From Clostridiales bacterium (GTDB lineage: Bacteria; Bacillota; Clostridia; Christensenellales; UBA1750), in NCBI GenBank assembly GCA_015056005.1, contig SVHB01000013.1, forward strand, positions 1-41,551: a stretch of DNA of 41,551 nt. The letters run 5' to 3'. This document shows, piece after piece, positions 24,912 through 36,779 of this stretch. A program made the position numbers and the translations under genes. The stretch's first letter is position 1. Each line of letters begins with the position of its first letter. Below the pieces are notes generated by a model that saw only the letters and a list, made by a program, of their open reading frames with translations, had not been told where the DNA came from and ran no database searches.

Positions 24912-24940
24912 ATTATAGCACAGTATTTCAGAAATTGCAA
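24912..24940 (-). promoter_or_regulatory. Promoter of tRNA-Thr
   Basis: On the minus strand TTGCAA (24935-24940), 17-base spacer, TATAAT (24912-24917), 41 bases before the mature 5' end. Confidence 0.75.
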
Positions 24941-24967
24941 TACCTAAATTCGACTTTTTTATAATTT

Positions 24968-26428
24968 TTATACCTTTTTTTCGTTGACCAGCGTTGTGTA
25001 CAGAATATATCCCGCAGCCAGCGCAAATATGACCGCCAGCAAAGCGCAGATGAAAGGCAGGGGGTTGATATCCGCGCCGCCGTTTATTGCTGTGTTCATG
25101 AGCGCTGCGGGGTTCATCATATCGCGCCTTGAACTCACCATGAGATTCGGCTGAACGCTCAGGAGAGCCTGACGGGCGACAGCAAGCGCGCCGATCACGC
25201 CAAGGTTCAAATCATTCCTGACATCGGGAACAAGGGCGACAGCCATCATGACCAGTATAGGAGTAATGCTGTTCAGCGACGCAAGCGGAGTAACAATGAA
25301 GGTGTTTATAAGTCCCATTGAGCGCATCATGATATACAGGCTTGACTGCCCCGAGGCAAAGGTCACCATAAGCAGCCCGATAACCGCGAGCGTACCTGCG
25401 CCGAAGGTCCTTACTGCCTTTCTTATGATCAGCCCTGCAGCAAAGCCTATAGCTGCGCCTATAAGAGCAAACAGAACATACCAAACAACTGAGGGGAGCA
25501 TTACATTCAGCATGTTGCCTGCATTGCTCCAGCCAAACGAAAGCGACATTGCCAGATATCCTATCACAAACACTGCGCTCAGTACCAATCCTATCACGGG
25601 AGAGCCTGTGCTTATGCTGCCCTCATCGCCGCTAATATTGGGCACGATGCTCTTTTCCTTTTTCATGAGCAGACCCAAAAGCACTGCGCACACTACAGCG
25701 GGGATAAGGCTTATCAGCCCCTGAAGGAGCATTGAAGCGGACGCAGCCGAGAACTGGGACTGCATAAGCCCTGTTCGATAGGTATAGCTGCCCAAGGTAT
25801 CGGCCGCTTCATATACCATTGGGTTATAAAGCAGCTGCGTTGTCTCTGCCGAAGGAGCAAAGCTGCCAAAGCCCAGCAGCAGCACGCCCGCAAGGCAGCC
25901 TATAACGGCGCTCTTTATAGCATCTTTGCCGTTTTTTATGGCATACCATACACCTATGCTGCCCACAAAGCCGCAGATACCCGCAAGGGGCAGAACGACC
26001 GCAAGTGTAAAGAAAACGGGGTAAACAGAAGGATCGATAAGCTGCTGAGAAAAATTCTTTACGATAAACCCCACGACCAGATCAGAGGAAACAAAAGTCA
26101 GCCCAAGAGCAGCCGCGGCAGCAGCGGCAGCGTTTTTGACGCTCTTGCCGATCGATGCGAGCAGGCTTATAACAAGGCCCAGCAGTCCTGCGCAGGTGGT
26201 GCTGATAAGCCAGAGCTTTACAGAATTTGCCGCAATGCGAGCAAAATGCGGAGAAGCTGTGGCGATCTCAAAGTTTTTAGTACCTACCCACGGACTGCCG
26301 AACATTCCCATTGCGGGGGTATATTCCTTGAATGCCAGTATCAGCTGCTGAAAAACCGGCAGCGACATCCAGAAACACAGGACAACAAACAGTACGAGCC
26401 AAAGAGACTTATTCCTTCCCTTATTCAT
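24968..26428 (-). CDS. Fused LplB/YtcP-like ABC permease homologue lacking the EAA loop
   Basis: A 486-aa membrane protein with about a dozen hydrophobic segments. Residues 1-255 match the LplB-type sugar permease layout: AFKEYTPAMGMFGSPWVGTK (32-51) after the first helix, then LLYNPMVYEAADTLGSYTYR (199-218) and GLMQSQFSAASASM near the end of that half. The EAA loop that contacts the ATPase should precede LLYNP, but only KNGKDAIKSAVIGC is found. Residues from about 275 form a second permease-like half (MMRSMGLINTFIVTP resembles YtcP/CarQ-type partners). No binding protein or ATPase is adjacent. It may be a retired transporter turned sensor or membrane factor. Start ATG behind AAGGTGAACAT. Confidence 0.72.
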   Translation of the reverse strand: MNKGRNKSLWLVLFVVLCFWMSLPVFQQLILAFKEYTPAMGMFGSPWVGTKNFEIATASPHFARIAANSVKLWLISTTCAGLLGLVISLLASIGKSVKNAAAAAAAALGLTFVSSDLVVGFIVKNFSQQLIDPSVYPVFFTLAVVLPLAGICGFVGSIGVWYAIKNGKDAIKSAVIGCLAGVLLLGFGSFAPSAETTQLLYNPMVYEAADTLGSYTYRTGLMQSQFSAASASMLLQGLISLIPAVVCAVLLGLLMKKEKSIVPNISGDEGSISTGSPVIGLVLSAVFVIGYLAMSLSFGWSNAGNMLNVMLPSVVWYVLFALIGAAIGFAAGLIIRKAVRTFGAGTLAVIGLLMVTFASGQSSLYIMMRSMGLINTFIVTPLASLNSITPILVMMAVALVPDVRNDLNLGVIGALAVARQALLSVQPNLMVSSRRDMMNPAALMNTAINGGADINPLPFICALLAVIFALAAGYILYTTLVNEKKV

Positions 26429-26451
26429 ATGTTCACCTTCTTTCTGATACC

Positions 26452-26460
26452 ATTATAGCA
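26452..26460 (-). promoter_or_regulatory. Extended -10 of the permease-like gene
   Basis: On the minus strand TGCTATAAT, perfect -10 with TGn extension, 24 bases before the start codon. No clear -35. Confidence 0.5.
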
Positions 26461-26526
26461 TGAAACCTTTTCCCTGTACCGATTTATGTCTCAACTATAC
26501 ATATCTCTGTCTGAAATGTCATTATT

Positions 26527-27252
26527 TTACACCGAAAATGTACCGGTGTAATAAAAACCGTCCTTTTTAGGTGCGTTTTGCCTTACCTCAAAAGCAAAGG
26601 TCTCGGGATAGGTCACATACATATGCGCAAGCGCTATGCCCATATCTATCCTGTTCATTTTGCCGTAGGTGAGCTTTTTGATGCCCGTGCGCTCAACACA
26701 GAATGCGTGTATCAAATCTCTCTCATGGGCGAAATACCACGGCTGGCTGTTGGTGGAAGAGGGTGCGAGCCTTGCGGGTTCAAGCCTTATGTCTTCAATA
26801 TCGCTGATCTCCAAAAGAGGTTTTCTTTTGAACTCGTCTATGCTGTTTCTCAGCCCTTCGCCCTTGGGCATACCGAAGGAAATTATGCACATGAGCTCAA
26901 GACCGCTGCTTTTTTGAATCGCAAGCTCTTTTGCCGATAATCTGCCCATACCGAGCCAGCAGGCGGCGATCCCCCTGCTCTGCAGAAAAAGATCGAGCTG
27001 CTGACCAATAAAGCCCGCGTTTTCGCAAGCGCCGGGCTTATCCTCCATAAGTATGGCAAGGTTATGAGGCGCACGCCAGGGCAGCAGGCATCTGATCTGA
27101 TCGGGAGCAAGGATCTTATATTCGCTTTTGATCCCGGAAAACAAAGGCTTTGCGCTTTTAAGGAAATCTTCGATCTGTTTTATGGTAGTTGCATCCAGAC
27201 AATCAGTTTCATAGCTTCTGGTGCTTTTTCTTTTGTATATGGTATCTTTCAT
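26527..27252 (-). CDS. Nitroreductase-family protein
   Basis: A 241-aa FMN-dependent oxidoreductase-like protein. It starts YKRKSTRSYE, the usual phosphate-contacting beginning of nitroreductases, and contains IGQQLDLFLQSRGIAACWLG and RLAPSSTNSQPWYF. The layout with two half-domains resembles the TM1586-type putative nitroreductases more than NfsB. Substrate unknown; such enzymes use NAD(P)H on quinones, nitro compounds or flavin-like substrates. The ATG is 13 bases from GGAG, longer than usual. It precedes the permease-like gene on the same strand but with a 98-base gap and separate promoter. Confidence 0.8.
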   Translation of the reverse strand: MKDTIYKRKSTRSYETDCLDATTIKQIEDFLKSAKPLFSGIKSEYKILAPDQIRCLLPWRAPHNLAILMEDKPGACENAGFIGQQLDLFLQSRGIAACWLGMGRLSAKELAIQKSSGLELMCIISFGMPKGEGLRNSIDEFKRKPLLEISDIEDIRLEPARLAPSSTNSQPWYFAHERDLIHAFCVERTGIKKLTYGKMNRIDMGIALAHMYVTYPETFAFEVRQNAPKKDGFYYTGTFSV

Positions 27253-27319
27253 TTTCGCAATATATCTCCGTCATTTTTTTAATTTAATGATACATTACGG
27301 GCGGTGAATTTACAAGCAT

Positions 27320-27349
27320 AAAAAAACACCCCGGAAAAATTCCGGGGTG
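27320..27349 (-). terminator. Terminator of the PFOR gene
   Basis: CACCCCGGAA (27327-27336) pairs with TTCCGGGGTG (27340-27349) with a 3-base loop; on the minus strand it runs into a T6-7 tract. Confidence 0.88.
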
Positions 27350-27365
27350 AAAAGACTTATAAGGA

Positions 27366-30962
<3,597 letters not shown>

Positions 30963-30974
30963 CTACAAATAATT

Positions 30975-31003
30975 ATTATAAAACTTTTTCTCTCCATTGT
31001 CAA
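30975..31003 (-). promoter_or_regulatory. Perfect consensus promoter of PFOR
   Basis: On the minus strand TTGACA (30998-31003), exactly 17 bases, TATAAT (30975-30980). Both boxes and the spacing match the sigma-A optimum, fitting the codon bias of the gene. The leader before the start is about 85 bases. Confidence 0.9.
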
Positions 31004-31234
31004 ACGCATTTGAGCCATTAAAGGTGGAAGTTTGTAGTTTTTTTGTCAAAGAAATATAAGAGAGATTTATAAAAACAGCGATATCTATTGCATCTTTACA
31101 TATATTTGTGTTATTATTAAAATTACCGGATGTATGGAAACAATTTTCTGTTTTCCTGCGTCTATATTTAAGATATAAATTTATTACCGCTGTAAATTTG
31201 CAGCAGAATCTGTCATCAAGGAGCGTATCATAAA
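31004..31234. other. AT-rich intergenic region, nothing further recognised
   Basis: Divergent spacer between the PFOR promoter and the lipoprotein gene. The right part must contain the lipoprotein promoter; several AT-rich candidates exist (for example TATAAA near 31174) but none has a convincing -35. No ORF or RNA structure seen. AAGGAG at 31218-31223 is the lipoprotein ribosome binding site. Confidence 0.5.
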
Positions 31235-31990
31235 ATGAAGCGTTTTATTACCCTTTCACTTATCGCAGCACTGATCGCGGCTATGCTTTGCGGCTGCAGT
31301 TCCCCTGCCGATACGGGCGGTATCATCATTTCCGATGAGCCCATGGATACCTCTGAGCTGATCATTATCGAGGATGAGACCGCTGCCCCCACTCCCGCAA
31401 AGACTCCCACCCCTGCTCCCTCTGCTACCGCAACAATCGCTCCCACCCCGACTGTTGAGACCGTGACCGAGGCCCCCGATCAGGTCGACCTTTCCATTGC
31501 CACCAACTTCAAGTCTCTGGTCAAGGACAGCGAATATGTTCTTCTGGTCGATGTCGAAAAGGACAACGGCGTAGTTGACGTGCTCAAGGGCACCGAGACC
31601 GCAGTTCTTGCTCCCAACGCATATATCGGCGAATGGCAGTACAGCGTGAAAGTCACCGAGGTATTGAAGGGCAAGGGCGATAAGGACGTAAAGGCCGGCG
31701 ACACCATCACCTACTCCATCCCCTACGAATACTGCATGAACAAAAAGACCAAGCCCATCACCAAGGAAAGCAGCTTCATTGCGATCGAAGAGGGCAAGAG
31801 CTACGCTCTGTTCCTTTACTATGACGGCGATATGAAGTACTTCTCCCCCGCAGGCAGCGAGCCCAACAAGTTCGAGCTCAAGGATGAAAAGCTTTACATC
31901 CACACCACCCAGACCGATCTGGCTACCGCCTGGAACGCAGGTTCCACCGGCGGCATCGCTCTTTCCAACCTCAAGAGCGCCTGCAAATAA
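31235..31990 (+). CDS. Hypothetical surface lipoprotein
   Basis: A 251-aa protein with a lipoprotein signal peptide (MKRFITLSLIAALI..., lipobox MLCGC, C21), a Pro/Thr/Ala-rich linker (about 49-75: TPAKTPTPAPSATATIAPTP) and a compact C-terminal beta-rich domain with SVKVTEVLKGKG and AGDTITYSIPYEYC. The domain resembles those of small secreted Firmicutes lipoproteins of unknown role. Codon use (AAG, ACC, AAC, GGC) is as biased as in PFOR, suggesting high expression. The PfkB gene starts 19 bases downstream. Confidence 0.8.
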   Translation: MKRFITLSLIAALIAAMLCGCSSPADTGGIIISDEPMDTSELIIIEDETAAPTPAKTPTPAPSATATIAPTPTVETVTEAPDQVDLSIATNFKSLVKDSEYVLLVDVEKDNGVVDVLKGTETAVLAPNAYIGEWQYSVKVTEVLKGKGDKDVKAGDTITYSIPYEYCMNKKTKPITKESSFIAIEEGKSYALFLYYDGDMKYFSPAGSEPNKFELKDEKLYIHTTQTDLATAWNAGSTGGIALSNLKSACK

Positions 31991-32009
31991 GTAAAAAGCT
32001 GGTATTGAT

Positions 32010-32912
32010 ATGAAAACTCTGACTATGGGCGCGATCCTTTGGGATATAATGCCCTCGGGCGAATATATCGGCGGCGCTCCCTTCAACGTATCGGGCAACC
32101 TTGCAAAGCTTGGCTGTCAAAGCGCGATCTTCTCCTGCGTGGGTGAAGACGAAAGGGGAGAAAAAGCGCTTGAGGCCGTGGAAAAGCTCAACGTAATGAA
32201 GGACTTTGTGCTTCTGGATAAAAAGCTGCCCACCGGCACCGCTCTTGTGCATTTTGATGAAAAGACCAACGAGCCCTCCTACGAGATCCCGCTCTCCGCT
32301 TTTGATGCGCTCAGAGCCGATGACGAGCTTGTAGCTCAGATGCAGGCTTTTGAGCCCGATCTTCTGTATTTCGGCACGCTCGACCAGCGCGATGTTAGAA
32401 GCCGCAGCGCCATATCCGCGGTGCTTGAAAGCGTGAGCGCCAAGGAGACCCTTTTTGACGTAAACCTTCGCCTTGATTTTTACAGCAAAGAGCTTTTGGA
32501 ATACGGCTTTGGCTATGCCACGATAGTGAAGATCAACGAGGATGAGCATGTTGTTTTGTCCAAGCTGCTCTATAACGAAGAGCTTTCAAGAGAAGAATTT
32601 GCCTTTAAGCTCAGATGGGATTTCCCCAACATCCATACCGTTATCATAACCTTAGGTTCAAAGGGCTGCATGGTCGCAAACGGCGAAGACGTGTTTACCG
32701 TGCCTGCAAAAGAAGTGCAGGTCGGCGATACCGTGGGCGCAGGCGATGCTTTCAGCGCTGCGTACGTTTGGGCAGTGCTTTCAGGGTACGACGCAAAAAC
32801 CGCAGCCAAATGCGGCAGTGCGGTCGGCGGTTATGTCGCTTCCAAGATCGGTGCTCTCCCCGATTGGGATGCTTCCATTTATGAGGAGCTCAAAGACATC
32901 TGCAAAAAATAA
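32010..32912 (+). CDS. PfkB-family carbohydrate kinase (fructokinase-like)
   Basis: ATP-dependent sugar kinase, 300 aa. The N-terminal GGAPFNVSGNLAKLGCQSA is typical for fructokinases and related PfkB enzymes; FDVNLRLDFYS precedes the lid/nucleotide region, and the C-terminal signature VGDTVGAGDAFSAAYV carries the catalytic Asp and anion hole. No good ribosome binding site is seen, so translation may depend on the upstream lipoprotein gene. The sialidase-like gene follows after 57 bases. Fructose is the likeliest substrate by similarity; 2-keto-3-deoxy sugars are possible. Confidence 0.87.
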   Translation: MKTLTMGAILWDIMPSGEYIGGAPFNVSGNLAKLGCQSAIFSCVGEDERGEKALEAVEKLNVMKDFVLLDKKLPTGTALVHFDEKTNEPSYEIPLSAFDALRADDELVAQMQAFEPDLLYFGTLDQRDVRSRSAISAVLESVSAKETLFDVNLRLDFYSKELLEYGFGYATIVKINEDEHVVLSKLLYNEELSREEFAFKLRWDFPNIHTVIITLGSKGCMVANGEDVFTVPAKEVQVGDTVGAGDAFSAAYVWAVLSGYDAKTAAKCGSAVGGYVASKIGALPDWDASIYEELKDICKK

Positions 32913-32969
32913 AAATCACAGCAGCGCAGGCCATAGGTTTGCGCTGTTTTTGTATGAAGGAGAAAAAAC

Positions 32970-34019
32970 ATGCAGGAGATCAGCAAAAAGACATTGTTTT
33001 CGGCATGGTCAGGCGAATATAACATCTATCGCATACCGGGTTTGGTCGCCTTAGACGACGGCAGCATCATAACCTATTGCGAAGCAAGGCAGGAGAACAA
33101 CGACTGGTCGGCGCTCTCTATCCAAGCCCGCATTTCAAGGGACGGCGGGCAGACATGGGGAGAAACAAGGACCATCGCAAAGGCCCCAAACGGCGAGCCG
33201 GTGAACAATCCCGTGATGATCGCTGGAAAGGACGGAACGGTACACTTTTTATGGCAGATCGCATATGTCAGAGCGTTTTATCAGGTGAGCGAAGACTACG
33301 GTGAGACCTTCTCCGCTCCCGTTGAGATAACCGATGCTTTCAACGCCTACCGCGAGCGCGACGGATACAACTGGAACGTGTTTGCCTTAGGTCCCGGGCA
33401 CGGCACGATGCTGTCCACGGGCAGGCTCGTTATACCCGTCTGGGTTGCCTTCGGCGAGGGCAGAGCGCATGCTCCCAGCTTTACTTCCGCTGTCTACAGC
33501 GACGATAACGGCAAAACATGGCAGGCGGGCAATATCATACCATGGGACGAAGGCTGCCCGAGCATGAACGAGACCTGCATAGCCGAGCTTTCCGACAAAA
33601 GCGTTCTTTTCAACATCAGAAATGTAAGCCGCAGGCTTCACCGCGCTTCAAGCATTTCAAAAGACGGCGCAGAAACCTTTTCCGATTACAGCTTCGAGCC
33701 CGACCTTCCCGATCCCATCTGCTTTGCGGGAATGGCATCCGGAAAAACAGAGGGAAAGCATGCAATAGTATTCTCAAACTGCGCCAACTCGGAAAACAGA
33801 GCAAGAATAAACCTGACCGTAAGGCTCAGCTTCGACGACGGAAAAACATGGGCGCATTCAAGGCTTATTGAAAACACGGCGGGCTATTCCGACTGCGCCA
33901 TATCCCCATCAGGCGAGTGGATATACTGCTTCTACGAGCAAAACAAGGACGCCCACTACGGCACAGAACCCAGGCATCTGACATTTGCAAGGATGAATAT
34001 TGACTGGATCAAGGATTGA
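32970..34019 (+). CDS. Sialidase-like (BNR repeat) glycosidase, cytoplasmic
   Basis: A 349-aa six-bladed beta-propeller of the sialidase superfamily. The FRIP-type motif is YRIP (20-23, R21), Asp-boxes are SRDGGQTW (56-63), SDDNGKTW and SFDDGKTW, a candidate Glu is in MNETCIAEL (near 200) and a candidate nucleophile Tyr in AGYSDCAI (near 306). These fit a GH33-like exo-glycosidase. There is no signal peptide, unlike secreted sialidases, so it would act on imported oligosaccharides or be a relative with another substrate. Start ATG behind GAAGGAG. Probably co-transcribed with the PfkB kinase. Confidence 0.8.
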   Translation: MQEISKKTLFSAWSGEYNIYRIPGLVALDDGSIITYCEARQENNDWSALSIQARISRDGGQTWGETRTIAKAPNGEPVNNPVMIAGKDGTVHFLWQIAYVRAFYQVSEDYGETFSAPVEITDAFNAYRERDGYNWNVFALGPGHGTMLSTGRLVIPVWVAFGEGRAHAPSFTSAVYSDDNGKTWQAGNIIPWDEGCPSMNETCIAELSDKSVLFNIRNVSRRLHRASSISKDGAETFSDYSFEPDLPDPICFAGMASGKTEGKHAIVFSNCANSENRARINLTVRLSFDDGKTWAHSRLIENTAGYSDCAISPSGEWIYCFYEQNKDAHYGTEPRHLTFARMNIDWIKD

Positions 34020-34020
34020 C

Positions 34021-34056
34021 AAAAAAACAAGGTGCAATATTGCACCTTGCTTTTTT
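34021..34056. terminator. Bidirectional terminator between convergent genes
   Basis: CAAGGTGCAAT (34028-34038) and ATTGCACCTTG (34039-34049) form a perfect 22-bp palindrome flanked by A7 on the left and a T6 run on the right, so it terminates both the sialidase-like gene and the convergent kinase gene. Confidence 0.88.
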
Positions 34057-34564
34057 ATATCTTGATATCGTATTCATCATCGATCAGAATATAGTCAAGA
34101 CCGTGATCCGCGCATGCTTTTATGACCTTTGCGTTATCGGCAAGGGCAATATCTATGGTGTAATCGGAGTCGTCCATGCGTTTTTCTATTACAGAAGAGT
34201 AGTTTTTTATATCGTCAAAATGCTTTTTTATATAGTTTTCGCTCATTACAAGGCAAATGTATTTGATGTGTGAGATATACTCCTCATCAAAATCCTGCGC
34301 CCAGTCAAACGGAATATAACAGCCCTCGACTATCAGATTCTGATCATTTTCTATAGCCGTTTTTATCATCTCGCGAACTATCGGCCAGAGATATCCGGTC
34401 AATTCCTCATCGCCGCTCAAAGGCGTAAGAATTGTGTTCCCGCTCCTGATAAGCCCCATTTTGAGGTGATCTATCGAAATATACGGATAGCTGTATTTTT
34501 CAAGCAGCTTCTGTGCAAGGTTGGTTTTGCCGGTATGAGAAGCGCCGGCTATGAGGATTATCAT
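34055..34564 (-). CDS. Small P-loop kinase-like protein
   Basis: A 169-aa protein with P-loop GASHTGKT (7-14), SIDHLKMGLIR (acceptor-side Asp) and LIVEGCYIPFDW, the pattern of small-molecule kinases and zeta-toxin-like NTPases. Substrate unknown. The start is placed at the ATG that overlaps the GH78 stop by four bases (ATGA); an ATG five codons earlier is possible. Tight coupling suggests it may phosphorylate a product of, or regulate, the rhamnosidase pathway, but this is inference. Confidence 0.75.
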   Translation of the reverse strand: MIILIAGASHTGKTNLAQKLLEKYSYPYISIDHLKMGLIRSGNTILTPLSGDEELTGYLWPIVREMIKTAIENDQNLIVEGCYIPFDWAQDFDEEYISHIKYICLVMSENYIKKHFDDIKNYSSVIEKRMDDSDYTIDIALADNAKVIKACADHGLDYILIDDEYDIKI

Positions 34565-36693
34565 TCTTTTCCCATCCAATCTCCGTCAGGCAGCAGCCAG
34601 CAGCAAATGTGGGAGGCAAAGCCGTGGCAGCAGCTTGCTTTGGTGCTGTCATGCTCCCAAAGGGTGCCGGTCATATCGGCCATATTTTCAAAATAGCCCT
34701 TGATTTCATCCTCGACCCTCATTTGCATGCCGTTTTTCCTTAGCATATCAAGGCGCAGATAATTGCCGATGAAAGAATTTGCGGGCCAGACCATGGGATA
34801 TGCGCCCGTTTCCTGTCTTTGGGGGCCGAAATCGTTTATGAGCCTATCCCAAAGCTCTTTATACATATCGGGCGACGCGGTGCCAAGGAAGAACGCATAA
34901 TACTGGTTAGCCTCGGAAAAATCATCCAATACCACGAGCTTCCCTTCCCGCCTTACTGCATGGTCGGCAAAGAACATTTTACCGCTTTGAGGCTCTTGTC
35001 TGTACGCAAGCTCCCTGATGGTCTTTTCCATAGCATCCGCTCTTGCTATAAGGCTTTCATCGCCGTACAGGAAACCTGCATCGCGCAGAGTCCTTGCATA
35101 GAGCATATTGGTGGGAAAGCTTACATCCTGCACGAATTCCGCTGCCTTGGACCATTCAATAAATACCCAGCTATCAAGCTTTTCAATGAGCCCGATATCG
35201 TTCAGATAACCGTCCATATGCTTTATGAAGGCATATACCTTTTGACGCATATCATCGATGGTCTGCCTGTCGCCTGTGCGCCCAAGGTATTCCCTTAGCT
35301 CCAATATGAGCCACATTACCCAGTTGGGTATGTATTCGTTAGTGACCGCATCGGAAGGATAGCACATGGGCAGCATGCCCTCGGGTATATTTTTTAAGTT
35401 TTTGGGTGCAAGGAAATAGTTTCTTATAAAGTTTCTCTCAATATCGCTTCTGCCTGTGAGCGCCTTTTCCACTCTGCCTGTAAAAAAGCTGTCGCAAAGC
35501 CAGCCTGCGCGCTCCCTTGAGGGGCAGTCCATAAAGATATCCACAGCGTTCTGCTTGAAAGTCTCAACGCCTGCGTCGAAGATCTTTTTAAGAGTCAGAT
35601 CGCTGCCCTCGTATTCGGCAACGATCGGCTCTGAGCATTCAAGAGGAATGATGGAAATATCGCAAAGCTCGGCATCCTCGCCAAGCACGGCAATTTTCAG
35701 ATATCTCATAGTATAGGGCTCTATGGAAGTATACTCATATTCGCCCGGCATCAGATCAATCCTTGACGCTGCTCCAAAGCCGATGCGCATAAAGTTAACG
35801 TCATTATCCGTCAAAAGCTCGTCAAAGCTCAGCAGCAATTTGACCTGACCGCTGCATTTTATCTTAAAGGAAATAAAACCGCTCTTGATAAGCCCGAAAT
35901 CTACGATAGCATAGGTATCCTTTTTAAGATACGGCAGCGATACATCATTATTAGCAGTGCACTCAAGCGCCAGAACCTCATCATCGATCACGGTTTCAAG
36001 CTCGCTCATTTTGAATCCGTCAAGCTTTAGGCCTTCAATATCAAAATGCCTTCCGTAATTCTTCTGCGGCTTGATATCTCCCATTTTTACGCTGCCGCAG
36101 CAAACCACATTCTTAATTGGGAATTTCTCAAAAACATAGTTTGGTATACCGCGCCCTATAAGCTTCTTTTCTTCGGTCACACAAACAGGTTCATCATCAA
36201 AAGCAGCTTCAGGATCGCATTTCCATGCTTCGTAGCTTTCATCGAGCTTGTAAAACTCCGCAAATGTGCGCTGGATGGTCAGGCGCTGTACCTTCCTTAT
36301 CCTGTAAGGCAAGACCCTCGCGGAAAAGCCGTATTCGCCCGTTGCGGCGACAACATTTCCTTCCGCCTCGATCTCTGCCTGCAAAAACGAAGGCTGTTTG
36401 GGGATATAGAAGCTTGCGCAGTTATAGCCGGCGACCTCTATCGCCAGCACATTTTTGCCTTCTTTAAGAAACGGCGTGATATCGATCTCGTCCACCCTGT
36501 AATAGCCGTGGGCGCATCTTGCGGGGCCGTGAGCAGCCAGAGCTCCGTTTATCATGAGCCTGTATATGGACTGCGCAGCGGCTCTGAAAACGACCTTGCC
36601 GCCGTTGTAATCAAAAATATTCCTGAAACCTGCGGTCAGGTTCACCGAAAGCTCCTTTCCTTTAAGGAACACAGGTCTTGCTTTTTTGAACAT
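34561..36693 (-). CDS. Alpha-L-rhamnosidase-like, GH78
   Basis: A 710-aa member of the GH78 family, shorter than the enzyme at 17905. N-terminal beta-sandwich (YRLMINGALAAHGPARC, VLAIEVAGYNC), then the (alpha/alpha)6 barrel with MDCPSRERAGWLCD (D389 and the following Glu and Asp) and a late TLWEH motif for the opposing Glu. No signal peptide. It is distinctive in its Cys content. The start is the ATG at 36693 behind GGAGGTG; the frame extends 17 codons further without support. It heads a two-gene unit with the P-loop kinase. Rhamnose specificity is by family. Confidence 0.87.
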   Translation of the reverse strand: MFKKARPVFLKGKELSVNLTAGFRNIFDYNGGKVVFRAAAQSIYRLMINGALAAHGPARCAHGYYRVDEIDITPFLKEGKNVLAIEVAGYNCASFYIPKQPSFLQAEIEAEGNVVAATGEYGFSARVLPYRIRKVQRLTIQRTFAEFYKLDESYEAWKCDPEAAFDDEPVCVTEEKKLIGRGIPNYVFEKFPIKNVVCCGSVKMGDIKPQKNYGRHFDIEGLKLDGFKMSELETVIDDEVLALECTANNDVSLPYLKKDTYAIVDFGLIKSGFISFKIKCSGQVKLLLSFDELLTDNDVNFMRIGFGAASRIDLMPGEYEYTSIEPYTMRYLKIAVLGEDAELCDISIIPLECSEPIVAEYEGSDLTLKKIFDAGVETFKQNAVDIFMDCPSRERAGWLCDSFFTGRVEKALTGRSDIERNFIRNYFLAPKNLKNIPEGMLPMCYPSDAVTNEYIPNWVMWLILELREYLGRTGDRQTIDDMRQKVYAFIKHMDGYLNDIGLIEKLDSWVFIEWSKAAEFVQDVSFPTNMLYARTLRDAGFLYGDESLIARADAMEKTIRELAYRQEPQSGKMFFADHAVRREGKLVVLDDFSEANQYYAFFLGTASPDMYKELWDRLINDFGPQRQETGAYPMVWPANSFIGNYLRLDMLRKNGMQMRVEDEIKGYFENMADMTGTLWEHDSTKASCCHGFASHICCWLLPDGDWMGKE

Positions 36694-36724
36694 TTTGCAC
36701 CTCCGTGAAGGTTTTGGTGGAATA

Positions 36725-36733
36725 ATTATAGCA
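36725..36733 (-). promoter_or_regulatory. Extended -10 of the second GH78 gene
   Basis: On the minus strand TGCTATAAT, 31 bases before the start codon, directly behind the typA terminator. No consensus -35. Confidence 0.5.
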
Positions 36734-36742
36734 CAGCAAAAC

Positions 36743-36772
36743 AAAAATGGCTCCGCTATTTTGAGCGGAGCC
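36743..36772 (-). terminator. Terminator of the prfC-typA operon
   Basis: GGCTCCGCT (36749-36757) pairs with AGCGGAGCC (36764-36772); in the minus direction a T5 run follows. Confidence 0.88.
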
Positions 36773-36779
36773 GAAAAAT

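Noticed and set aside
31256-32098. 280-codon minus-strand frame over the lipoprotein gene
   Set aside because: Shadow frame produced by biased codon use; Gly/Val/Cys-rich and without a ribosome binding site.
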